A stretch of 58,970 nt of DNA from an uncultured Verrucomicrobiota bacterium (GTDB taxonomy: Bacteria; Verrucomicrobiota; Verrucomicrobiia; Limisphaerales; UBA9464), in NCBI GenBank assembly GCA_903922605.1, contig CAIXUG010000047.1, forward strand, positions 1-58,970, written 5' to 3'. Below, piece after piece: positions 8,563-17,800 of the stretch. The translations under genes and the position numbers were made by a program. A model generated the notes under the pieces. The model ran no database searches. It was not told the DNA's origin and saw only the letters and a list, made by a program, of their open reading frames with translations. Position 1 is the first letter of the stretch, and every line of letters starts with the position of its first letter.

Positions 8563-11500
8563 ATGTTCCACCGGTTGTCCCTCCTGTGCCTGCTTCTCCT
8601 GACCCTGGCCGGTACCGGCCAGGCCCAGGTGGCGATCACCGAATTCCTGGCCAGCAACTCCAAGACACTGCCCGACGTTGACGGCGACTTTTCCGACTGG
8701 ATCGAGATCCAGAACACCAGCGCCAGCGACGTGAACCTGCTCGGCTGGTCGCTGACGGATGACCCCGTGCTGCCCGCCAAATGGAAGTTCCCCGCGACCA
8801 ACCTGCCGGCCGGGGCCTTCATGGTGGTGTTCGCCTCGGGCAAGAACCGGACAGATGCCGGGGCCGAGCTGCACACCAGCTTCAGCCTGGCGTCCAACGG
8901 TGAGTACCTCGCGCTCTTCCCGCCGGAGAGCACCACGCCCGCAACCGAGTTTGCGCCCCAGTTCCCGCGTCAGAAGGCCGACATCTCCTACGGCACCCGC
9001 GCCGGCCAGCTGCTTTTCTTCAATCCGCCCTCGCCGGGCGTGGCGAACACCGGCGGCTACGCCGACTACGTGGGCGACACCAAGTTCAGCGTGAACCGCG
9101 GCTTTTTCGACACGCCGTTTGACCTGACGATCTCGACGGGGACCGCCGGGGCCGCCATCCGCTACACCACCAACGGCGCACCCCCCACGGCGACGACCGG
9201 GATCGTCTATGCCGGCCCCCTCAGCATCCGCGCCACCACGGTGCTGCGGGCGGCGGCCTTCAAGAACGGTTTCCAGCCCAGCAACGTGGACACGCAGACG
9301 TACCTGTTCCTCAGCGACGTCATCCACCAGTCCACCAACGGCGTGGCGCCGCCCGGCTGGCCCACCTCGTGGGGCGCCAACATCGTGAACTACGGCATGG
9401 ACCCCCGGATCGTGGACTCGGCGACCTACCGCGACCAGATCATCCCCGCGCTCAAGTCGATCCCCACCTTCTGCGTCGTGACCGACCTGAAGAACCTCTT
9501 TGACCCCGGCACCGGCATCTACGCGAACGCCTCGCAGGACAGCATCGCCTGGGAACGCCCCGTCTCGCTGGAGCTGATCTACCCGGACGGGACGAAGGGC
9601 TTCCAGATCGATGCGGGCATCCGCATCCGCGGCGGTTTCTCGCGCAGCACCGACAACCCCAAACACGCGTTCCGCTTCTTCTTCCGCGACGCCTACGGCG
9701 CGGCCAAGCTGAAATATCCGCTGTTCGGCAACGCAGGCACCGACGAGTTCGACGCCATCGATATCCGCACCTTCGAGAACTACTCGTGGAGCTTCCAGGG
9801 CGACACCCGCGGCGTGTTCATCCGTGACCAGTCCAGCCGCGACACGCAGCTGGCGATGGGCCGGCAGGGCGAACGGGGCAACTACTACCACCTCTACATC
9901 AACGGCCAGTACTGGGGCCTCTACAACACCTGCGAACGGCCCGAGGCGGCCTATGCCGCGACCTATTACGGCGGCAGCAAGGAGGATTACGACGTCATCA
10001 AGGTCGAGGCTGGCCCCTACACGATCAACGCGACCGATGGCGACATGGCCGCCTGGGCCCGCCTTTACAACGCGGCCAAGGCCGGCCTCACGAACAATGC
10101 CGATTACTTCAAACTGGAGGGGCGCAACGCGGACGGCTCGCCCAATCCCGCCTACGAGAACCTGCTTGATGTGGACAACCTCATCGACTACATGCTGGTG
10201 ATCCTCTACGGCGGCAACCTGGACGCCCCGATCTCCAACTTCCTCGGCAACACCTCCCCGAACAACTGGTACGGCCAGCGCGACCACACGGGGGCCCACG
10301 GTGGGTTCCGTTTCAACACGCACGACTCCGAGCACACGCTCCTGGATGTCTCCGAGAACCGCACCGGGCCCTTTGGCACCGCCACGAGCTGGCCGCTCAA
10401 CAAGAGCAACCCGCAGTACATCTGGCAGCAGCTCAGTGTGAACGCCGAGTTCCGGATGCGGGTCGCGGACCGCGTCCAGAAGCACTTCTTCAACGGCGGC
10501 GCCCTCACGCCCGAGGCCGAGCGGGCACGCTTCGCGGCGCGCACCAACGAGATTTTCGCGGCCGTGGTGGGTGAATCCGCCCGCTGGGGTGATTCCAAGA
10601 CCTCCACGCCGCTGACCCGGGACAAGAATTGGCTCCCGACCGCGAACGGCATCTTGGGCGCCTATATGGGCCAGCGCACCACCACCGTCCTGGCCCAGCT
10701 GAAGGCCAAAAAACTCTATCCCGCCGTCGTCGCACCGGTTTTTGGCCAGTTTGGCGGAAACGTGCCCGCCGGTTTCCAGGTCTCGCTCAGCGCACCCGCC
10801 GGCCTCCTCTATTACACCACCGATGGCTCGGATCCGCGCCTCCTCGGCGGGGCCGGTTCGCGGGCGGCCAAGCCCTATAATGCCCCCTTTCCCATCAACC
10901 GCACGACCACCGTGCGGGCCCGCGTGCTGTCCGGCTCGGACTGGAGCGCGCTTACGGAGGCCACCTTCACGATCATCCAGACCTTCGACACGCTGCTGGT
11001 CACGGAGGTGATGTACCACCCGACCGGCACGCCGGACGTGGACGGTGACCATTTCGAGTTCATCGAGCTGAAGAACGTGGGCGGCACGGAGCTGGACCTG
11101 AGCGGCGTCCACTTCACCAACGGGGTGAGCTTCACCTTCCCCTCAGGCACGCGGCTGGCCGCCGGAAAGTTTGCGGTGCTCGTCAGCGACCACGATGCGT
11201 TTACCAACCGCTACCCGGGCGTGCCGGTGGCCGGCGTTTACGGCGGCAAGCTGAGCAACAGCGGCGAACGGCTCACGCTCGTGCACGCGGTGGGCACTAC
11301 GATCTTTGACGTGACCTACAACAACGCCGCGCCCTGGCCCCCGTCCGCCGACGGCCTCGGCTTCTCGCTCGTGCCGGTCAACGCGAACGCCAATGCCGAT
11401 CCGAACGATGTGGCCAACTGGCGCGCGAGCACGCTGCCCGGCGGCTCCCCCGGCACGGATGATCCGGCGCTCGACCTGCCCGCCATCGTGGTCAACGAGG

Positions 11501-13791
11501 CGCTCGCCCATACCGACCCGCCGGAGCTGGACGCCGTCGAGCTGTTCAATCCCGGCCCCGCGCCGGCCGACATCTCGGGCTGGTTCCTCACGGATGACCG
11601 CACGCAGCCGAAAAAATACCGCATCCCCGGGCCACGCGTCCTCCCGGCGGGCGGCTACTTCGTGGTGGATGAAAGCGCCTTCAACGCGGCGGACCAGGGT
11701 GCCAATGCGTTCCGTCTGGATTCGCATGGCGACGCCGTCTGGCTCTATTCGGCCGACGCGCAGGGCAATCTCACCGGTTACAGCGAGGGCTTCAGCTTCC
11801 CCGCCTCGGCCAACGGGGTGAGCTTCGGGCGTTACACCAACTCCGTCGGCGAGGTGCAGTATCCGCCCCAGCTCGCGCTGACGTTCGGGGCGGACAACAG
11901 CGGGCCGCGGGTCGGCCCCGTGGTGCTGAACGAGATCCAGTACCAGCCCGCGCCGGGTCAGGTGGAGTTCATCGAGCTGAAAAACATCGCCTCCACCAAC
12001 GTGCCCCTGTTTGACGTGGATTTTCCCACGAACACCTGGCGGGTCACGGGCGCGGATTTCTCGTTCCCCACCAACGTCACGCTGCCGCCCGGCGGCCTCG
12101 CGGTGATCGCCGACAGCGATCCGGCGCTGTTCCGTTCCCGCTTCGGCATTCCCGCCGAGGTGCCGGTGTTCGGCCCGTTCGGTGGCAACCTGCAGGACAG
12201 CGGCGAACGGCTCGAGCTGCAGCGGCCCGACAAGCCCTATCCCGTGACCAACCAGCTCAACGAGGTCAGCTACTTCGTCCCGTACGTGGCGGTGGATTCC
12301 GTACGCTATAATGACAAGCTGCCGTGGCCGACCAACGCCGCCGGCTTCGGCCCGTCGCTGGAGCGCAAGGCGGCCACCGCCTACGCCGATGATCCGGCGA
12401 ACTGGGCGGCCAGCTTCGGCGCGCCGTCGCCGGGCTTCGACAGCAACGCCAACCGGCCGCCGCTGGTGGATGCCGGTCCCGACCAGAATTTCCCCGCCGC
12501 CAGCGCCTTCCCGCTGGTGGCCAGCCTCGCCGGCAGCGCGACCGACGATGGCAAGCCCAACGGCCAGCTCAGCTACGCCTGGAGCCAGGTGTCCGGCCCC
12601 GGACTGGTGAGCATCGTGTCGCCCAATTCCCCGACCACCCAGATCCGCGTGCCCGGGCAGGGGAACTATTTGATGCGCCTGTCGGTGAGCGACGGCGGAG
12701 CCACGTCCAGTGATGACGTGATCATCAGCGTGGCGCGGGCGGTCGGTGATTTCACCTTTGTGCCCGTCGGCTCGACCTGGCGCTACCTCGACAACGGCTC
12801 CGACCAGGGCACCGCCTGGCGCGCCCCGGCGTTTGACGACAGCACCTGGAAAGCGGGCCCGGCCCAGCTCGGCTACGGGGACGGGGACGAGGCCACGCTG
12901 CTCAGCTTCGGGCCCGACGCCAATGCCAAGTTCATCACCACCTACTTCCGCCTGAAGTTCAATGTGGCGGATGCCAAGGGGGTCACCGCGCTCACGTGCC
13001 AGCTCCTGCGTGACGATGGAGCGCTCATCTGGCTCAACGGAACCCTTGTCGTGAAGGACAACATGCCCGACGTCAGCAACCCCGATGACATCACCTACCT
13101 CACCACCGCCAGCAGCGCGATCGGCGGCGCGGATGAGAGCACGTTCTACCCGTTCACGCTGGACCCGGGCCTGCTGAAGGACGGGACCAACACCCTCGCC
13201 GTCGAGATCCACCAGAGCGGGGGCACGTCGAGCGACATCAGTTTCGACTTCTCGCTCAGCGGCAAGGTGCAGGGTTCCAACCATGCACCCACCGCCGCCG
13301 CCGGTGACGACCTGACGGTGAAGCTCCCGGCTTCGGCCGCGCTCAGCGGCAGCTTCACCGACGACGGGCTGCCGAATCCCCCGGGTGCGCCGCAGTTCGT
13401 CTGGACGAAGGTCAGCGGCCCGGGGCTGGTGACCTTTGCCAGCGCCAACCAGCTGCTCACGACCGCCGATTTCACCGCCCCGGGCACCTACGTGCTGCGG
13501 CTCACGGTGAATGACGGCGTGTTCAGCGCGAGTGACGATGTCGCGGTGAACGTGACCGGAGACGTTCCGCCCAGCGTCTTGGTGGTCTTCACCCCGGGCA
13601 ATCCTTCGCTGCGCTTCACCACCGAAGCCAACGTCAGTTACACGGTGCAGTCCCGCACGGACCTGCTGACCGGCAGCTGGATCACCGTGCAACAGGTGAC
13701 TGCCGGTGCCGGCGGACAGGTCATTGATGTGCCGCTGGGCAGCGATGGCGGGCAGAAATTCTATCGCGTGGTCTCGCCGGCGGTGCCGTGA
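8563..13791 (+). CDS. Secreted CotH-kinase/lamin-tail multidomain protein
   Basis: The 1742-residue product has a signal peptide (LSLLCLLLLTLAGTGQA, cleavage near 22). Domains by eye: a lamin-tail domain (about 22-150, ITEFLASNS...DWIEIQN), a chitobiase-type beta domain (about 165-240, AAIRYTTNGAPPTATT), a CotH kinase-like domain (about 300-650, IRIRGGFSRSTDNPKHAF, GVFIRDQSSRD, NGQYWGLYN), a second chitobiase-like domain (about 725-805), three more lamin-tail domains (about 810-1240), a PKD-like domain, a galactose-binding-like segment with FDDSTWKAG (about 1390-1560), another PKD-like domain and a short C-terminal domain ending FYRVVSP. Such proteins are common in Verrucomicrobia and Planctomycetes. 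CotH is an atypical protein kinase in Bacillus spores; activity here is untested. An extracellular role is inferred. Confidence 0.9.
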   Translation: MFHRLSLLCLLLLTLAGTGQAQVAITEFLASNSKTLPDVDGDFSDWIEIQNTSASDVNLLGWSLTDDPVLPAKWKFPATNLPAGAFMVVFASGKNRTDAGAELHTSFSLASNGEYLALFPPESTTPATEFAPQFPRQKADISYGTRAGQLLFFNPPSPGVANTGGYADYVGDTKFSVNRGFFDTPFDLTISTGTAGAAIRYTTNGAPPTATTGIVYAGPLSIRATTVLRAAAFKNGFQPSNVDTQTYLFLSDVIHQSTNGVAPPGWPTSWGANIVNYGMDPRIVDSATYRDQIIPALKSIPTFCVVTDLKNLFDPGTGIYANASQDSIAWERPVSLELIYPDGTKGFQIDAGIRIRGGFSRSTDNPKHAFRFFFRDAYGAAKLKYPLFGNAGTDEFDAIDIRTFENYSWSFQGDTRGVFIRDQSSRDTQLAMGRQGERGNYYHLYINGQYWGLYNTCERPEAAYAATYYGGSKEDYDVIKVEAGPYTINATDGDMAAWARLYNAAKAGLTNNADYFKLEGRNADGSPNPAYENLLDVDNLIDYMLVILYGGNLDAPISNFLGNTSPNNWYGQRDHTGAHGGFRFNTHDSEHTLLDVSENRTGPFGTATSWPLNKSNPQYIWQQLSVNAEFRMRVADRVQKHFFNGGALTPEAERARFAARTNEIFAAVVGESARWGDSKTSTPLTRDKNWLPTANGILGAYMGQRTTTVLAQLKAKKLYPAVVAPVFGQFGGNVPAGFQVSLSAPAGLLYYTTDGSDPRLLGGAGSRAAKPYNAPFPINRTTTVRARVLSGSDWSALTEATFTIIQTFDTLLVTEVMYHPTGTPDVDGDHFEFIELKNVGGTELDLSGVHFTNGVSFTFPSGTRLAAGKFAVLVSDHDAFTNRYPGVPVAGVYGGKLSNSGERLTLVHAVGTTIFDVTYNNAAPWPPSADGLGFSLVPVNANANADPNDVANWRASTLPGGSPGTDDPALDLPAIVVNEALAHTDPPELDAVELFNPGPAPADISGWFLTDDRTQPKKYRIPGPRVLPAGGYFVVDESAFNAADQGANAFRLDSHGDAVWLYSADAQGNLTGYSEGFSFPASANGVSFGRYTNSVGEVQYPPQLALTFGADNSGPRVGPVVLNEIQYQPAPGQVEFIELKNIASTNVPLFDVDFPTNTWRVTGADFSFPTNVTLPPGGLAVIADSDPALFRSRFGIPAEVPVFGPFGGNLQDSGERLELQRPDKPYPVTNQLNEVSYFVPYVAVDSVRYNDKLPWPTNAAGFGPSLERKAATAYADDPANWAASFGAPSPGFDSNANRPPLVDAGPDQNFPAASAFPLVASLAGSATDDGKPNGQLSYAWSQVSGPGLVSIVSPNSPTTQIRVPGQGNYLMRLSVSDGGATSSDDVIISVARAVGDFTFVPVGSTWRYLDNGSDQGTAWRAPAFDDSTWKAGPAQLGYGDGDEATLLSFGPDANAKFITTYFRLKFNVADAKGVTALTCQLLRDDGALIWLNGTLVVKDNMPDVSNPDDITYLTTASSAIGGADESTFYPFTLDPGLLKDGTNTLAVEIHQSGGTSSDISFDFSLSGKVQGSNHAPTAAAGDDLTVKLPASAALSGSFTDDGLPNPPGAPQFVWTKVSGPGLVTFASANQLLTTADFTAPGTYVLRLTVNDGVFSASDDVAVNVTGDVPPSVLVVFTPGNPSLRFTTEANVSYTVQSRTDLLTGSWITVQQVTAGAGGQVIDVPLGSDGGQKFYRVVSPAVP

Positions 13792-13804
13792 GGACATAAG
13801 TGAC

Positions 13805-13876
13805 GGAGCGCCGGTCTCCGACCCGGCGTGGGGAAACCGTTCGCTCCTGGCACGCCGGGTCGGAGACCGGCGCTCC
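13805..13876. repeat. 26-bp perfect inverted repeat (REP-like)
   Basis: The arms at 13805-13830 and 13851-13876 are perfectly complementary with a 20-base loop, containing GCCGGTCTCCGACCCGGCGT and its complement. It sits between the convergent CotH and carboxypeptidase genes, so it could end transcription in both directions, although no T-run follows. Part of the same arm reappears at 35478-35497, so it belongs to a dispersed family. Confidence 0.8.
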
Positions 13877-13884
13877 GGGACAGC

Positions 13885-14454
13885 TCAGCCCCAGTGGAAC
13901 CAGTGCCAGGGCTCGTAAATGACGCCGTGCGGGTTGTCGCGGGGGTAGCTGAGCCGGAAGCCAAACCCGCCCGCCCGCTGCGTCAGCCACACAAAGGCGG
14001 CTGTCCTTTCAAACTCCTCGCTCAACGGCGGACAGCCCGGCGTGCCGATATCGACGGCGCAACCGGTGTGGTGCTCGCTATACCCGGGCGCGGCGTTCAC
14101 GCGCAGGATCTCGGCGAGGGATTTTCCCTCGGCCAGCTTGCGTTCCACGATCTGCCGCTGGTGGGCCACGCTGCGGAAGCCGGAAATGAGCAGGAGGGTC
14201 ACGCTGTCGCGCACGGCCGCCCCGGACAGGGCGGTCCAGGCGGTCGCGGTGGCGGGTGACAGTTTCAGTTCCCGGCCATCCTTCAGGACGCGGGCGACCC
14301 GTAGTTCCACCGCCTCGGGCTGCAGCGCGAGCTGCCGCTCCGGGGCGTAGGAATCCGGGATGTTCAGCTCCCGCAGGCCGGCGGCGATGCGGGCCGCGTA
14401 TTCGGGATCAATGGGATCGGCCACGACGGAAGCTTGCGGCAACCACCCCGGCAC
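13885..14454 (-). CDS. D-alanyl-D-alanine carboxypeptidase, VanY family (M15B)
   Basis: The 189-residue product has the M15B zinc peptidase motifs: LISGFRSVAHQRQIV (about 96-110), PGYSEHHTGCAVDIG (about 128-142, with a His and an Asp zinc ligand) and YEPWHWFHW near the C-terminus (catalytic Glu and the third ligand). Enzymes of this family cut the terminal D-Ala from peptidoglycan peptides in the periplasm. No signal peptide is visible at the start used, so the true N-terminus could lie elsewhere or export may be atypical. It is convergent with the CotH gene across a strong inverted repeat. Confidence 0.85.
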   Translation of the reverse strand: MPGWLPQASVVADPIDPEYAARIAAGLRELNIPDSYAPERQLALQPEAVELRVARVLKDGRELKLSPATATAWTALSGAAVRDSVTLLLISGFRSVAHQRQIVERKLAEGKSLAEILRVNAAPGYSEHHTGCAVDIGTPGCPPLSEEFERTAAFVWLTQRAGGFGFRLSYPRDNPHGVIYEPWHWFHWG

Positions 14455-14510
14455 GGGAAGCCGGATGCGGCCCCTGATAGCGGCCGGGCGCTGGACGTCG
14501 TCCCTGCCGC

Positions 14511-14633
14511 AGTAGGTCAGGCTGCCAGCCTGACAGGTATGGCGGGCTGCCAGCCCGCCGAAAGCGACCGCCCCATGCCCGACGGGCTGGCAGCCCTTCG
14601 TACGGTGTCGGGCCAGCGGCCCGACCTACTGGC
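14511..14633. repeat. Cluster of GTAGGT-type palindromes
   Basis: This gene-free stretch holds nested palindromes: a CAGTAGGTCAGGCTGCCAGC-type unit, a GGCGGGCTGCCAGCCCGCC stem, and a GTCGGGCCAGCGGCCCGAC stem ending in CTACTGGCGGAGCG. The outer GTAGGTC/GACCTAC ends are complementary. Related single units lie at 36502-36533 and 50246-50275. Confidence 0.7.
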
Positions 14634-14675
14634 GGAGCGCTGTGGCCAGGGTGGTCAAGCATACGGCGGTCGTGG

Positions 14676-14742
14676 GAGTTCGTTCCGTCGCCTGACGCTG
14701 CGCTCGGCGACGGGGACGGCGCAGCGCGCCCGTCCCTACCGG
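14676..14742. repeat. Dispersed repeat, GTTCCGTCGCCTGACGCTGC family (copy 1)
   Basis: Nearly identical over about 65 bases to 58508-58578. It contains an internal stem CGTCGCC...GGCGACG. It completes the repeat-filled gap between the carboxypeptidase and metalloprotease genes. Confidence 0.75.
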
Positions 14743-14753
14743 CCCCGGAAATG

Positions 14754-14782
14754 AAAAAGGCCGCCGTGAAATCACGGCGGCC
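14754..14782 (-). terminator. Rho-independent terminator of the Calx-beta metalloprotease gene
   Basis: On the minus strand an 11-bp perfect stem (GGCCGCCGTGA with its complement, 14759-14782, 2-base loop) is followed by TTTTT. It lies 20 bases past the stop codon at 14802. Confidence 0.9.
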
Positions 14783-14801
14783 GTGTTTGAGCCCGGCCCG
14801 C

Positions 14802-17800
14802 TCAGGGCGCCAGATTCAGGGTGACCCGGTAGAACTTCGCGGTCTCCTCCTCGGTGACATCGTCGGTCCAGTCGGCGGTGCCCTGGCCCAGGTTCATCTG
14901 GGTCTGTGACGTCCACGTTTCCAGATCGGTGGTGCTCTCGATCGCGGCGGTCGAGTTCACCGGGCCGGCGATGGTCAGCGTCGGCAGGCCGTTCGTGCCG
15001 TAGCGGATGCTCAGGTGAGTGAGCGCGACCACGTCGCCGAGGGAGCCGCCCAGCTGCGTGATGTTCACCACCGCCGTCGAGTTCGTGCCGATCAGGCCGT
15101 TCACGACCGGCGTCGTGAGCGCCACCGTGAAGGAGGTGTTGTTCGTGGTCGGGCTGGCTGCCGTGATCTTGACGACGATCGTCTTGCTGGTGACGCCCGC
15201 CGAGAAGCTCAGCGTGCCGCTGGCCGCCGTGTAGTCCACGCCCGAGGCCGCCGTGCCGTTGGCCGAGGCATACCGGACGGTGGAGGCACCGGCCAGGCCG
15301 CCCGAGCGTTGCACGTTCAGCGTGATCGAGCCGCCGGACTTGGCCACCGTGTTGGTGACCACCGCGAAGTTGAAGGTCGAATCCACGTCGCGGATCGTCA
15401 CCGTCGCCGTGTCGTTGGTGCCGATCGTGGCGGTGCCACCGGCGTTGCTCAGACCCACTTCGGCCGTCAGGTCACCGGCCACCGCGCCGTCATGCAGCAC
15501 GGGCAGGTTCACCGTCATGTTCGTGACACCCGGCAGGAAGGTCAGGGTCCCGTTCGTCGCGGTGAAGTTCACCCCCGCCGCGCCCGTCCCGTTCGTGGTC
15601 GTCGCGAAGTCCACGGTGTTCGTGGCCGTCGTGCCGCCCAGGCGCCAGACCGTCAGCGTCGACTTGCCGGCCGTCTCCAGCACCGTGTTCGTCAGCGAGG
15701 TCGTGGCGAAGTCGAACTCCACGTTCGCGTCCAGGATCGTCACCACGGTGTTCGTAAACTTGCCGAAGAAGGTGTTCGTCGGGTTGCTCAGCGCGACCGA
15801 GAAGGTCTCCTTGCCCTCGATCAGGCTGTCGGCCACGACCGGGATCGTGATCGTCTTGTTCGTCTCGCCGAGATCGAAGGTCACCGTACCCGTCGTGTTC
15901 GTATAGTCGCTGCCAGCGGTCGCCGTGCCATCGGCGGTGGCGTAATCCACGCTCACCACGGAGTTCGTGACGCCCGTGCGGACCAGGGTCAGGACCACGT
16001 TCGTCGCCGTTTCCAGCACCGAGGCGGTCGCCGCGCTGAAGTTCACCGCCGTGTCGTCGTCGTCGATCGTCACCGTGACCGCGCTGATCGTGCCGAGCAC
16101 GCTGTTCGTCGCCGGTGCGCTCAGCGCCACCGTGAAGATCCGGTTACCGTCCACCTTCTGGTTGTCGATGATCGGCACCGTGATCGTCTTGTTCGTGTCG
16201 CCGTTCGCGAAGCTCAGGGTTCCCGTCGTGGCCGCGAAGTCCACCCCGGCCTTGGCCGTGCCGGCGGTGGCCGTGTATTTCACGCTGGTCGCGTTGGTCG
16301 AACCGACACGCACCACCGTCAGCACCACATTGGTGCCGCTTTCCACCACGCTCGCCGTGGCGGCGGTGAAGGCGAAGCTGTTCAGGTCGTCATCCAGGAT
16401 GTTCACCACCGCCGTGCTGTTCGTGCCCAGCGTGGCATTCCCCGACGGGGCGCTCAGCGCCACGGTGAAGGTCTCGTCGCCCTCGATCAGGCTGTCGTTG
16501 GTGATCTTGACCGTGATCGTCTTGTTCGTGTCACCGACCGCGAAACTCAGGGTTCCGGTGGCCGGCGTGAAGTCCACACCGGACGTGGCGGTCCCGTTCG
16601 TCGAGCTCTTGTAGGTCACGCCCGCCGCCGCCGCCAGGCCGCCTGTGCGCTGGACATTCAGCACCACCGAGCCCGCGTTCTCCGCGACATTGTTCGTCAC
16701 CACCGTGAAGTTGAACGTCGAATCCACATCCTTGATGGTCAGCGTCGCCGTGTCGTTCGTGCCGACCGTCGCCGTGCCGCCCGGATTGCTCAGGGCCAGT
16801 TCCACGGTCTTGTCGCCCGCGACCACGCCATCATGCAGGACCGGCAGGCTCACCGTCAGGTTCGTCACGCCCGGCAGGAAGGTCAGCGTCCCGTTGGTGG
16901 ACGTGTAGTTCGTCCCCGCCACCGCCGTGCCGTTGGTGGTCACCGCGAAATCCACCGTGTTGGTGGCCGTCGTGCCGCCCAGGCGCCAGACCGTCAGCGT
17001 CGATTTCCCGGCGGTCTCCAGCACCGAGCTCGTCAGCGCCGAGGTCGCGAAGTCGAATTCGACATTCGCATCGAGGATCGTCACCACCGTGTTGGTCACC
17101 GTCCCCAGCAATGTGTTCGTGGGGCTGCTCAGCTGCACCGAGAAGGTTTCCTTGCCCTCGATCAGGCTGTCGGCAATGACCGGGATCGAGATCGTCTTGT
17201 TCGTCTCGCCGGCGTTGAAGGTCACCGTGCCCGTGGTGTTCGTGTAGTCGCTCCCCGCGAGGGCCGTCCCGTTCGTGGTCGCGTAGTTCACGCTTACCAC
17301 CGAGTTCGTCACGCCGGTACGCACCACGGACAGCACGACGTTCGTCGCCGTTTCCAGCACCGAGGCCGTGGCCGCGCTGAAGTTCACCGCCGTGTCGTCG
17401 TCGGTGATGGTGATGGTCACCGCGCTGGTCGCACCCAGCACGTCGTTCGTGCCCGGGGTGTTGAGGCTGAGCGTGAACACCCGGCTCCCGTCCACCTTGA
17501 GGTTGTCGATGATCGGGACCGTGATCGTTTTGTTCGTGTCGCCGATCGCGAAGCTCAGCGTTCCGGTGGTCGCCGTGAAGTCGGTGCCGGCCTTGGCCGT
17601 GCCCGGCGTGGTCGCGTACTTCACGGTGGTCGCGTTCGTCGAACCGGTGCGCACCACCGTCAGCACCACGTTGGTGGCGTTCTCGGCCACGCTCGCCGTG
17701 CCCGCGGTGAAGGCGAAGCTGTTCAGGTCATCATCCTGGATGACGACTACTGCCGTGCCGTTCGTGCCGAGCGAGGCATTCCCAGTCGGCGCGCTCAGCG

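Noticed and set aside
8203-11112. A 969-codon minus-strand frame opposite the CotH gene
   Set aside because: Composition is typical of an antisense shadow; the plus strand has recognisable lamin-tail and CotH domains.
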